Source of the DNA: Chelativorans salis | GTDB taxonomy: Bacteria; Pseudomonadota; Alphaproteobacteria; Rhizobiales; Rhizobiaceae | Length of the DNA stretch: 64,000 bases | Direction of reading: 5' to 3' | Assembly: GCF_025336525.1 (NCBI RefSeq) | Contig: NZ_JAOCZP010000001.1 | Coordinates: 62,001-126,000 of the forward strand | Part shown: one piece after another, positions 37,694 through 45,579 of the stretch | Layout: each line of letters begins with the position of its first letter | Position numbering within the stretch: position 1 is the stretch's first letter | The notes under the pieces: model-generated | Databases searched by the model: none | Told to the model about the DNA's origin: nothing | Seen by the model: the letters and a program-made list of their open reading frames with translations, nothing else | Made by a program: the position numbers and the translations under genes

Positions 37694-38638
37694 TCAGCGT
37701 TCGCCGCGCCTGTACGCTTGCATCAGGGCTTGGGGGACGCGGGCGCGGCGCGCCATTACGGCAAGGGCGGCGATCGACAGGATGTACGGAATCATCAGGA
37801 AGACCTGATAAGGCACCGCCTTGCCGACCACGGTTTGCAGACGCAACTGATAGGCGTCGAACAGAGCGAACAACAAAGCACCGAAAAGCGCGCGGCCCGG
37901 ACGCCAGGAGGCAAAGACGACCAGCGCGATGCAGACCCATCCGCGCCCCTGCACCATCGTAGGGAAGAAGCTGTTGAAGGCCGAGAGCGTCAGGAACGAG
38001 CCGCCAACGCCCATCAACGCACTGCCGGTGATGATCGCGCCGAAGCGAATGGCAACCGGGTTCACCCCTTGCGCCTCGGCGCCATGCGGATTTTCGCCCG
38101 TCATGCGCACGGCGAGCCCCAGCGGTGTGCGAAACAGGATATAAGATAGGATGAGCGCCGCAGCGATGGCGAGATAGGTGGGGGCTGTCTGGTTGAACAG
38201 GGCGGGGCCAAGAAGCGGAAGATCGGACAGAAGCGGGATACGGAGCGGCTGGAACGGCTCGATGGTCGGCGGAGAGGAGGCCACCGGCACGGCGAGACGA
38301 AACACGTAGTAGCTGAGGCTCGAGGCGAACAGAGTGATGCCAAGCCCGGTTACGTGCTGCGACAGGCCAAAGGGCACCGTCAGCACCGCGTGCAGCAGCC
38401 CGAACAGCCCACCGAACAAGGCAGCCGCCAAAAGGCCCGCCCACAGATCACCGCCCTGATACACCGTGAGCCAGCCGATCATGGCGCCGAAGGTCATGAT
38501 GCCTTCGATGCCGAGATTGAGCACACCTGCCCGCTCGCACAGAAGCGCGCCGAGCGTTCCGAAGATCAGTGGCGTGGCGATCCGCAGCACTGCCGCCCAG
38601 AGGCCGGCCGAGGCGAAAATGTCAAAGAGCTCCATCAT
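37694..38638 (-). CDS. nucleoside-type ABC transporter permease (second)
   Basis: This 314-residue permease belongs to the BMP-associated group typified by Bacillus YufQ/NupQ. It has about eight to nine helices and the typical FGTLGALLCERAGVLNLGIE near residue 27, with NLGIEG, then FNQTAPTYLAIAAALILSYI and LAVRMTGENPHGAEAQGVNP. It is the last gene of the six-gene-wide uptake cluster and overlaps the other permease by 4 bp. Confidence 0.92.
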   Translation of the reverse strand: MMELFDIFASAGLWAAVLRIATPLIFGTLGALLCERAGVLNLGIEGIMTFGAMIGWLTVYQGGDLWAGLLAAALFGGLFGLLHAVLTVPFGLSQHVTGLGITLFASSLSYYVFRLAVPVASSPPTIEPFQPLRIPLLSDLPLLGPALFNQTAPTYLAIAAALILSYILFRTPLGLAVRMTGENPHGAEAQGVNPVAIRFGAIITGSALMGVGGSFLTLSAFNSFFPTMVQGRGWVCIALVVFASWRPGRALFGALLFALFDAYQLRLQTVVGKAVPYQVFLMIPYILSIAALAVMARRARVPQALMQAYRRGER

Positions 38639-39684
38639 CGGCGGATCCTGTACTGGGTGAAGAACAGGGCCAGAAGCATGGTGAGAAGCGACAGCGCGAC
38701 CGTTACATCGGCGATGTAGGTGGGGATCGCCATGCCTCGGCTCATACTGTCAGCTCCGACAAACATGACGGCGGCGAAAAGCGCGGCTGCCACGACGCCG
38801 ACGGGATGAAGACCGGCGAGCATTGCGACAATGATGCCCGCATAGCCATATCCCGGCGAGAGGTCGGTCGTTACATAGCCCTTCACCCCCATCACCTCGA
38901 TGGCACCGGCAAGCCCCGCTAGCCCGCCCGACAAGCAGGCCACCTTGACCAGTGTCACGCCAAGCGGCACGCCGGCAAATCTGGCGGCCGCGGCATTGAG
39001 ACCCGCGGCGCGCGACTGCATTCCGAACCGCGTACGCGCCTGCACGAACTGTACGAGCAAAGCCGCGACCACTGCGATCAGGAGCCCGGCATGGAGCCGC
39101 GTGCGCGCCATGAGTTCGGGCAGTTCCGCCGCCTCGGGGATCGGCACCGATTGCGGCCAGCCGAAGGCGAGCGGGTCCTTCAACGTGCCCTCGATCAGCA
39201 TGGAGACGAACAGCAGCACGACGAAGTTGAGCAACAGGCTGGTCACCACCTCGTCAACGCCAAAGCGCAACCGCAGGCCAAGCGGAACGAGCAGCGTGAC
39301 CATGCCGGCAATCGCGCCGGCAAGCATGGCAACGGGAATGGCGGCCACCGGCGGCCAGCCGGCCATGATCCCGGAGGCGAGCGCGGCGACCCCGATGGCG
39401 CCCATGTAGAATTGCCCCTCGCCGCCGATGTTCCAGAGCCTGGCACGGAAGGCGACGGCAGCGGCAAGCCCTGTGAAAATCAACGGCGTCGTGCGCGTCA
39501 GCGTCTCGCTGATGCCGAGCCGTGAGCCGAAAGCGCCTTTCAGGATCTGCCAGAACGCGTCAAGCACCGGCGCGCCGGCCAGCGCAATCAGGAAGCCGGC
39601 AATGGCCAGCGCAGCGCCAATTGCGAAAAGCGGCGCCAGAACGACGAGGATCAATGGGCGATGCGCGCGCCGTTCAAACCGCAT
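38635..39684 (-). CDS. nucleoside-type ABC transporter permease (first)
   Basis: This 349-residue permease (YufP/NupP type) begins MRFERRAHRPLILVVLAPLF. It has about nine helices, with LTRTTPLIFTGLAAAVAFRA, RLWNIGGEGQFYMGAIGV (the NIG.EGQ family signature), FGVDEVVTSLLLNFVVLLFV and MQSRAAGLNAAAARFAGVPL. It overlaps the ATPase gene by 11 bp and the second permease by 4 bp, so the membrane subunits are translationally coupled. Confidence 0.92.
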   Translation of the reverse strand: MRFERRAHRPLILVVLAPLFAIGAALAIAGFLIALAGAPVLDAFWQILKGAFGSRLGISETLTRTTPLIFTGLAAAVAFRARLWNIGGEGQFYMGAIGVAALASGIMAGWPPVAAIPVAMLAGAIAGMVTLLVPLGLRLRFGVDEVVTSLLLNFVVLLFVSMLIEGTLKDPLAFGWPQSVPIPEAAELPELMARTRLHAGLLIAVVAALLVQFVQARTRFGMQSRAAGLNAAAARFAGVPLGVTLVKVACLSGGLAGLAGAIEVMGVKGYVTTDLSPGYGYAGIIVAMLAGLHPVGVVAAALFAAVMFVGADSMSRGMAIPTYIADVTVALSLLTMLLALFFTQYRIRR

Positions 39685-41221
39685 CGAACCCCCTCCCCGT
39701 GTCGCGCGCCGTCTGCTGCCAGTCGCCCGCCATCATCAGGCCCAGCATGCGCGCATCGGCCTCCTCGGCGGCGACCGGCGGCGAAAGCCGGCCCTTGACG
39801 ATGGCCTGGATGCGGTCGGCGAGCTGCAGCACCTCGTCCAGGTCCTCGGAGATCAGAAGCACGCCGGCGCCGCTCTTTCGTGCCTCGAGAAGCCGCGTAT
39901 GAACGGCGGCGATGGCGCCCTCATCCAGACCGCGGGTTGGCTGTGCGGCAATCAGTATCTTCGGCTGCTCATGCAGGTTCCGCCCGAGGATCAGCTTTTG
40001 CATATTGCCGCCCGACAGCAAGCGGATCCGCTTGTCGGGCGTGCCGCCGCGCACATCGAACGCTTCGATGACCTCGGCTGCGAACTGGCGGGCCGCACCT
40101 CGGTCTATCATCCCATGACGTGAAAATGCCGGGGACCAGATGCGCTCCAGGACCGCGTTTTCCCAGATCGTCATGTCGCCGATCGCGCCTTCGGTGTTGC
40201 GGTCCTCAGGCACGCGCCCGACACCGGCCTCGATGAAGGCGCGCACGCTCGGATCGCGAACCGGCTCACCGAATAGGATCAGATCGCCTTCCTCGTGGCG
40301 CACCAGGCCGGAGACGAGATGGGCCAAGGCCGTCTGCCCGTTGCCGGAAACGCCGATGATGCCCAGCATCTCACCCGCGCGCAGGCTGAAATCCACCTGC
40401 GAAAGCCCCTTGCCGCCTGCACTGCTCACCCTCACATTGCGGGCTTCCAGAACCGTCTCGCCCGGCGTCGCTGTTTCCCGCCGCGGCCGCGCCACGCGCC
40501 GGCCGACCATGAGCTCGGCCAGCTCTTCCTTGCTGGTCTCGGCAGCGCGGCGCTCGGCGACCACCTTGCCGCCGCGCAGCACGACAATACGGTCGGCTGC
40601 TGCCAGCACCTCGTGCAGCTTGTGCGAGATGAAGATCAGCGAAAGGCCCTGCCGCGCCATGTCGCGCAGGGTGCGAAACAGCATCTCCGCCTCGATATTG
40701 GTGAGAACGGCCGTCGGTTCGTCGAGAATGAGGATGCGGGCGTCGTTGTAGAGCGCCTTCAGGATTTCGACGCGCTGCTGCTCGCCCACGGAAAGATCGC
40801 CGACACGCGCGTCGGGATCGACGATGAGCCCGAAGCGCTCAGAGACCTCGGCCAACCGGGCACGGGCGGCGCGCGTATCGGACTTCACCCGCAGCAGGCT
40901 TTCCGTGCCCGTCATCACATTTTCCAGAACCGTCAGATTGGCGGCCAGCGAAAAGTGCTGATGCACCATGCCTACACCTGCGCGAATGGCGGCACGCGGC
41001 TTGCCGTGCGGCAGTTCCCTGCCTTCCACATGCACCGTACCGCTGTCCGGCGTGTAGTGCCCGAACAGAATACTCATCAGCGTCGTCTTGCCGGCGCCGT
41101 TCTCTCCCAGAAGAGCGAGAACCTCGCCCCTGGCGAGTGCGACCGATACGCTTTCATTGGCCAGCGTATCACCGAAGCTTTTGGTGATATTTCGCAGCTC
41201 TAGAACGGGAGAAGCGGTCAT
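39674..41221 (-). CDS. nucleoside-type ABC transporter ATPase with two nucleotide-binding domains
   Basis: This 515-residue ATPase is of the YufO/NupO type. Domain one has GENGAGKTTLMSILFGHYTP (about residue 38), the signature LSVGEQQRVEILKALYNDAR and [11 protein letters not shown]. Domain two has GVSGNGQTALAHLVSG, LLSGGNMQKLILGRNL and ILIAAQPTRGLDEGA, in which the Walker B glutamate is replaced by glutamine (AAQPTRG), normal for this group. The Q-loop stretch VGMVHQHFSLAANLTVLENV is characteristic of BMP-linked ATPases. It overlaps the amidase gene by 4 bp. Confidence 0.93.
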   Translation of the reverse strand: MTASPVLELRNITKSFGDTLANESVSVALARGEVLALLGENGAGKTTLMSILFGHYTPDSGTVHVEGRELPHGKPRAAIRAGVGMVHQHFSLAANLTVLENVMTGTESLLRVKSDTRAARARLAEVSERFGLIVDPDARVGDLSVGEQQRVEILKALYNDARILILDEPTAVLTNIEAEMLFRTLRDMARQGLSLIFISHKLHEVLAAADRIVVLRGGKVVAERRAAETSKEELAELMVGRRVARPRRETATPGETVLEARNVRVSSAGGKGLSQVDFSLRAGEMLGIIGVSGNGQTALAHLVSGLVRHEEGDLILFGEPVRDPSVRAFIEAGVGRVPEDRNTEGAIGDMTIWENAVLERIWSPAFSRHGMIDRGAARQFAAEVIEAFDVRGGTPDKRIRLLSGGNMQKLILGRNLHEQPKILIAAQPTRGLDEGAIAAVHTRLLEARKSGAGVLLISEDLDEVLQLADRIQAIVKGRLSPPVAAEEADARMLGLMMAGDWQQTARDTGRGFDAV

Positions 41222-42663
41222 GTCGTCAACCCGGCAACGGGAAAGGGCTGACGCCAGCGCTCTTCCCGTTCCAGGCGCGCAGCCAATGTCAGAAGCAACC
41301 TGTCGCCGCCCATTGCCGCCATCAACTGCACGGGCAGCGGCAAGCCTTCGGCATCGGCGCCAAAGGGGAGCGTGAGCGCCGGCGCGCCCGACACGTTGGC
41401 GAGCGTGGCAAGCGGCGCGAATGCGGCCATGCGCTCAAGATGCGCGTCAACGTCCCCATGGTCGGTGGGAAAGCTACCGAGCAAAGGCGGTGGCGATGTC
41501 AGCATCGGCGTCAGCAAGACGTCGATTTCCTCGAATAAAGTCCAAAGCGCGTAGCTGACTTTCACCCCCTTCTGGAGAGCATCCCAAAGCGCGGTTGCCG
41601 GACAGCCTCGCCCGCGCTCCAGGAAAGCACGCGTCAACGGTTCCGTCTTATCCGGATCGAGTCGCAGCGTTTCGAATAACTGCGCCAGATTGACCGAGAC
41701 GATCTGCGCAAAGACTTCGTTGCTGTCGCGCACCATGGTGGAAAACGCGTTCCAGCCGAGCCGGACGATCCGGTGCCCGTCCGCTTCGAGCGTGGCCGCG
41801 GCCTCGATAACGGCTTGCCGGCGATCGCCATCCAGGGGAAGATCGCCGGTGTCGGTCAGCACGCCGACACACAACGCATCCGACGCCGCAATTTTCCCCA
41901 TGCCAGGATCGGCAAACGGTCCTTTCGCCTCTCCCGTAAGATGCAGCAGGGCAAGCTCTGCATCACGCGTCGAGCGGCAGACGGCGAACTCGCTGGCGAT
42001 GCCGCCCAGGTGATTGCCGAAATCGGGGCCGCCGGGCAGCATCCCGCGCGTCGGCTTCAGGCCGACAAGGCCGCAGCATGCGGCAGGTACGCGGATCGAG
42101 CCACCGGCGTCGGTCGCGTGCGCGATGGCGACGATACCGGCAGCAACGGCAGCGGCGGCGCCGCTGGAAGAGCCGCCGGCGCTGCGGTCCGGCGCCAGCG
42201 GGTTGCGGCAGACGGGGCCCATGGCTGGCTCGCCGCTCAAGGAGAGGCCAAACTCTGGCACTGTGGTGCTGCCGAAAAAGCAGAATCCGGCCTTTCGGAA
42301 ACGCCGCGCAAGATCGGAATCGGCGGCGGCGTCCGTATGGTCGGCGAGCGCGCGGGACCCCGCATGTACCGGAATTCCCGCAAATGGACCGCCAAGGTCC
42401 TTGGCCAGGCAAGGCACACCGGCAAAGGGCGGCGACGAAACCGCCTCGGGCGTGGTCTCGCGCAGGCCATCAACTGCGTCGGCTTCTTCAAGCCCGAGCG
42501 ATGGCAAGAATATAGCCAGAGCGCCGAGCGCCTTATCCCGTTCGGCGGCAGCGAGCGCAGCCTCCATCGCTGCTTTCGCGGTCAGGCCGGAACGTGCGAT
42601 GGCGCTGGCAAGCGCCGTCGCATCGCCGTGAAGGCCGACCTGAGGCTTATCAGCTGAAAGCAC
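41218..42663 (-). CDS. amidase signature family hydrolase
   Basis: This amidase of about 481 residues has the Ser-cisSer-Lys triad: lysine in PCLAKDLGGPFAG, the cis-serine in DRSAGGSSSGAAAAVAAG, and the nucleophile serine in ATDAGGSIRVPAACCGLVGL. A GTG at 42663, 14 nt past the binding-protein stop, is the best start; the longer open frame runs into the binding-protein gene. It lies inside a nucleobase-type ABC operon, overlapping the ATPase gene by 4 bp, so it presumably hydrolyses an amide bond of an imported compound or ring-opened product. Natural substrate unknown. Confidence 0.88.
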   Translation of the reverse strand: MLSADKPQVGLHGDATALASAIARSGLTAKAAMEAALAAAERDKALGALAIFLPSLGLEEADAVDGLRETTPEAVSSPPFAGVPCLAKDLGGPFAGIPVHAGSRALADHTDAAADSDLARRFRKAGFCFFGSTTVPEFGLSLSGEPAMGPVCRNPLAPDRSAGGSSSGAAAAVAAGIVAIAHATDAGGSIRVPAACCGLVGLKPTRGMLPGGPDFGNHLGGIASEFAVCRSTRDAELALLHLTGEAKGPFADPGMGKIAASDALCVGVLTDTGDLPLDGDRRQAVIEAAATLEADGHRIVRLGWNAFSTMVRDSNEVFAQIVSVNLAQLFETLRLDPDKTEPLTRAFLERGRGCPATALWDALQKGVKVSYALWTLFEEIDVLLTPMLTSPPPLLGSFPTDHGDVDAHLERMAAFAPLATLANVSGAPALTLPFGADAEGLPLPVQLMAAMGGDRLLLTLAARLEREERWRQPFPVAGLTT

Positions 42664-42676
42664 GTCTCGTTCTGCG

Positions 42677-43663
42677 TCAGGCGGGCTCTTCCATGTCGAT
42701 CGGTACTTCGAACTCGCCGGCCTTGATGGCCGCACGGCGCTCTTCCATGGTCGCGACCGCTTCAGCAGGTGCAGCGTCAGCCAGGTAAACGATGTCGCTG
42801 CCGCCATCCTTCATCAGACTGAGCGGCGTATAGTTTTTGCCGGTCGGGTTGCCGGCCACGACATCCGCCGTGGCCGCATCGAGCAGCGGGCGGAAATACC
42901 ACATGGCATTGGCGAACACCGTGTCGGGATAGCGCGGCGTGTAGTCGATCAGCGAGCCGATGGACTTGATGCCGCGTTCTTTCGCGGCGTCGGCTGTGCC
43001 GATGCGCTCGCCAAACAGGATGTCTGCACCCGCATCGATCTGGGCGAGGCCCGCTTCGCGCGCCTTCGGCGGATCGAAGAACGTGCCGATGAAGGCAACC
43101 AGGTGCTTCACATCGGGGTTCACATCTTTCACCCCGGCGGCGAATGCATTGATCAGCATGTTGACTTCCGGGATCGGTACTGCACCGACGGAGCCGACAA
43201 TTCCGGATTTGGTCATGGCGCCGGCCAGCATGCCGCAGAGATAGGCGCCCTCATGATTCCAGGTGCCGAAGGTACCGAAATTTTCGCCGAAGGCCTCACC
43301 GCTTGATCCCATGAGGAAGGCGGTATCGGGATAGTCCGCGGCCACCTCGCGCGCTTCGCGCTCTACGGCATAGGACTCGCCGACGATCAGTGCATGGCCC
43401 TGCTCTGCGTACTCGCGCATGGCGCGCGGGTAGTCCGTGCCGGAAACGCCTTCGGAAAAGACATATTCTATGACGCCTTCCTCGGCCGCCTGTTTCATGG
43501 CGTCGTGGAGGCAGGAATTCCAAGCATTTTCGACCGGCGAAGCGTGAATGCCCGCCACCTTTATCGGCGTTTGCGCGCGCGCCGAGGGAAACAGTGCTCC
43601 CGTGCCGAGCGCCAGCCCGCCAGCCAGAACGGTGCGACGCGAAACAGCTGTATTGCGTACCAT
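42677..43663 (-). CDS. BMP family ABC transporter substrate-binding protein
   Basis: This 328-residue receptor of the Bmp/PnrA/Med family binds nucleosides or nucleobases in known members. It carries a twin-arginine-like signal (SRRTVLAGGLALGTGALF) with cleavage after SARAQ. The mature domain shows VAGIHASPVENAWNSCLHDA, DYPDTAFLMGSSG, GTWNHEGAYLCGMLAGAMTK, VGSVGAVPIPEVNMLINAFA and FIGTFFDPPKAREAGLAQID. It is first of a five-gene run (receptor, amidase, ATPase, two permeases) and has a RutR-like box in its promoter. Confidence 0.92.
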   Translation of the reverse strand: MVRNTAVSRRTVLAGGLALGTGALFPSARAQTPIKVAGIHASPVENAWNSCLHDAMKQAAEEGVIEYVFSEGVSGTDYPRAMREYAEQGHALIVGESYAVEREAREVAADYPDTAFLMGSSGEAFGENFGTFGTWNHEGAYLCGMLAGAMTKSGIVGSVGAVPIPEVNMLINAFAAGVKDVNPDVKHLVAFIGTFFDPPKAREAGLAQIDAGADILFGERIGTADAAKERGIKSIGSLIDYTPRYPDTVFANAMWYFRPLLDAATADVVAGNPTGKNYTPLSLMKDGGSDIVYLADAAPAEAVATMEERRAAIKAGEFEVPIDMEEPA

Positions 43664-43683
43664 ATCCCTGCTCCCCCTTTTTT

Positions 43684-43699
43684 TTGACCATTTGGTCCA
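43684..43699. promoter_or_regulatory. RutR-like operator upstream of BMP/amidase/ABC operon
   Basis: TTGACCATTTGGTCCA matches the E. coli RutR consensus TTGACCAnnTGGTCAA at 15 of 16 positions (the mismatch is the penultimate base). It overlaps the predicted transcription start, a position suited to repression. RutR senses uracil/thymine in E. coli, which agrees with the cytosine deaminase next door. No rutR gene is in the window. Confidence 0.6.
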
Positions 43700-43702
43700 A
43701 TC

Positions 43703-43732
43703 ACTATGATGATCTGCACAAGTTTAAGTCAA
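43703..43732 (-). promoter_or_regulatory. predicted promoter of BMP operon
   Basis: On the minus strand TTGACT (43732-43727) and CATAGT (43708-43703) are 18 bp apart; the start site would fall inside the RutR-like box. The -10 match is moderate. Confidence 0.4.
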
Positions 43733-43756
43733 GCTTCATCTATGCCCATTTATGCA

Positions 43757-45058
43757 TCATCCCCCTTCCGCGGCGGTTGTGGGCGCGTAGTCCGCCGCGT
43801 CCACCATACCGGGCCGCCCGTCGAGCATCAGCTGCGTGCTTCGCGGCTCACTGCGCGCGATGATGCGGCCGCGGCGAATGACCGCCAGCCGGTTCGCCTT
43901 CAACCGCAGAGCCTCTAGCGGGTCGCGTGCTTGCAGAATGACGAGATCGCCGTTGCAGCCCTTTTCCAGGCCATAGCCTTCCAGCCCCAACGCCTTTGCC
44001 GAATTGACTGTAATGGCTTCGAATATCCGTTGCTTGTCGGCAATGGAGGCCATTTGCGCCACGTGGATTGCCATATGGCCGACCTCCAGCATGTCGCCGG
44101 AGCCCATCGAGTACCAGGGATCCATCACGCAATCATGGCCGAGCGCGACGTTGACGCCCGCGGCCATCAACTCCGGTATCCGCGTCATGCCACGCCGTTT
44201 CGGGTAGGTATCGTGCCGGCCCTGCAGCATGATGTTGATTAACGGGTTCGGGATGGCATGGATGCCGGCCTCGGCAATCAGCGGGATCAGCTTGGAGACA
44301 TAGTAGTTGTCCATGGAGTGCATGGAGGTGAGATGGGAGCCGGCGACGCGCCCCTGCAGCCCGAATCGCACGGTTGCGGCGGCAAGCGTCTCGATGTGGC
44401 GCGACATGGGATCGTCGGTCTCATCGCAATGCATGTCGACAGGTAATCCGCGCTCGGCAGCGACGCGGCACAGTGCCTCCACCGAGGCCGCGCCTTCCTG
44501 CATGGTGCGCTCGAAGTGCGGAATGCCGCCGACCACGTCGACGCCCATATCGAGCGCCCTCTTAAGCGCGTCCTCAGCGCCCAGCGAGCGGAAATAACCG
44601 TCCTGGGGGAAAGCGACCAATTGCAGATCGAGATAAGGCGCGACGCGCTCACGTACTTCGATCATGGCCTCGACTGTGACCAGACGCGGGTCGCTGGTGT
44701 CCACGTGGCTGCGGATCGCCAGGAGCCCCTGCGAGACGGCAAGATCGCAATAGCGCAGCGCGCGCTCGATCAACGCCTCACGCGTCAACATAGGACGCAA
44801 CTCGCCCCACAGCGCGATGCCTTCAAGCAGTGTGCCGGAGCGGTTCATACGCGGCAAGCCGAGCGACAAGGTGGCGTCGAGATGAAAGTGAGGATCGACG
44901 AAGGGCGGTGAGACAAGCCGTCCCGTAGCATCGATCTCCTCGCGCGCCTTCGCATCGATGCGCGGCTGAAGCGCGGCGATCCTGCCGTCCGCTATGGCAA
45001 TGTCGATGTTCCTGCGGCCATCGGGAAGATTGGCGTTGCGGATCAACAAGTCGAACAT
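43757..45058 (-). CDS. codA: cytosine deaminase-type amidohydrolase
   Basis: This 433-residue metal-dependent amidohydrolase begins MFDLLIRNANLPDGRRNIDI and most likely deaminates cytosine or a related amino-heterocycle. Metal and catalytic motifs follow the CodA order: FVDPHFHLDATLSLGLP, IRSHVDTSDPRLVTVEAM, VDMHCDETDDPMSRH, SHLTSMHSM and GHDCVMDPWYSMGSGDMLEV. The second D of the E. coli GHDDV is C here, but the catalytic first aspartate is kept. The ATG at 45058 follows GGAG; the open frame continues upstream to 45325 into the tRNA gene. It lies 93 bp upstream of the BMP operon on the same strand. Other deaminases of this subgroup act on isoguanine or creatinine. Confidence 0.85.
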   Translation of the reverse strand: MFDLLIRNANLPDGRRNIDIAIADGRIAALQPRIDAKAREEIDATGRLVSPPFVDPHFHLDATLSLGLPRMNRSGTLLEGIALWGELRPMLTREALIERALRYCDLAVSQGLLAIRSHVDTSDPRLVTVEAMIEVRERVAPYLDLQLVAFPQDGYFRSLGAEDALKRALDMGVDVVGGIPHFERTMQEGAASVEALCRVAAERGLPVDMHCDETDDPMSRHIETLAAATVRFGLQGRVAGSHLTSMHSMDNYYVSKLIPLIAEAGIHAIPNPLINIMLQGRHDTYPKRRGMTRIPELMAAGVNVALGHDCVMDPWYSMGSGDMLEVGHMAIHVAQMASIADKQRIFEAITVNSAKALGLEGYGLEKGCNGDLVILQARDPLEALRLKANRLAVIRRGRIIARSEPRSTQLMLDGRPGMVDAADYAPTTAAEGG

Positions 45059-45293
45059 GAAAGGCTCCGGTGAGGCGGGACGACGCTCGACCATACGCAG
45101 CGTCCGCCCTATTCTCAATCGAATCGATTCGCTTCGGCGCTCCGTGGACGGCGGCTTCGACTGGTGCCGTCGGACTGCAAATGGCGCTTGGAGAAATGCC
45201 CGCGTGTTCAGACAACAGTTGATCTGCTTGCCGACGGCGGCTGGTGTAGTGAAAGAAGGCTTTGGAGCCAATTTGCCCGCTGAGGATCCAGTT

Positions 45294-45368
45294 TGGCTGG
45301 GGCGGCAGGATTCGAACCTGCGCATGGCGGTACCAAAAACCGCTGCCTTACCACTTGGCTACGCCCCA
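45294..45368 (-). tRNA. tRNA-Gln (anticodon TTG)
   Basis: The minus strand folds as a 75-nt tRNA with acceptor TGGGGCG/CGCCCCA, a D-arm (AGCCAAGTGGTAAGGC), anticodon stem GCGGT/ACCGC with loop TTTTGGT (anticodon TTG), a T-loop GGTTCGAATCC and an encoded CCA end. Confidence 0.96.
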
Positions 45369-45372
45369 TCAC

Positions 45373-45396
45373 CGGACAACCCTTCCCGGTTGTCCG
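45373..45396. other. stem-loop just 5' of tRNA-Gln
   Basis: Perfect 9-bp arms CGGACAACC (45373-45381) and GGTTGTCCG (45388-45396) with a 6-nt loop end four bases before the tRNA 5' end. It could be a processing-related leader hairpin or a terminator of an unseen upstream transcript; no T-run is present. Confidence 0.45.
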
Positions 45397-45579
45397 CGGA
45401 CGCAGCCCATATAGAGATACCCGCGCTCCAAGGCAACGGCGAATAAGGCCGTACCACAGAGCTTATCACGAAACCGAAACATTTTATTGCGCTTGGTGAT
45501 GGCAGCGGGTTCGACCTTTGCCACATTTGCTGCTAGGGATGGCGGCATAACTTTTATTCGATACGGTACTATACAGGCC

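Noticed and set aside
45120-45131. CGAATCGATTCG palindrome upstream of codA
   Set aside because: Short self-complementary 12-mers are expected by chance; no promoter elements or repeated copies were found around it.
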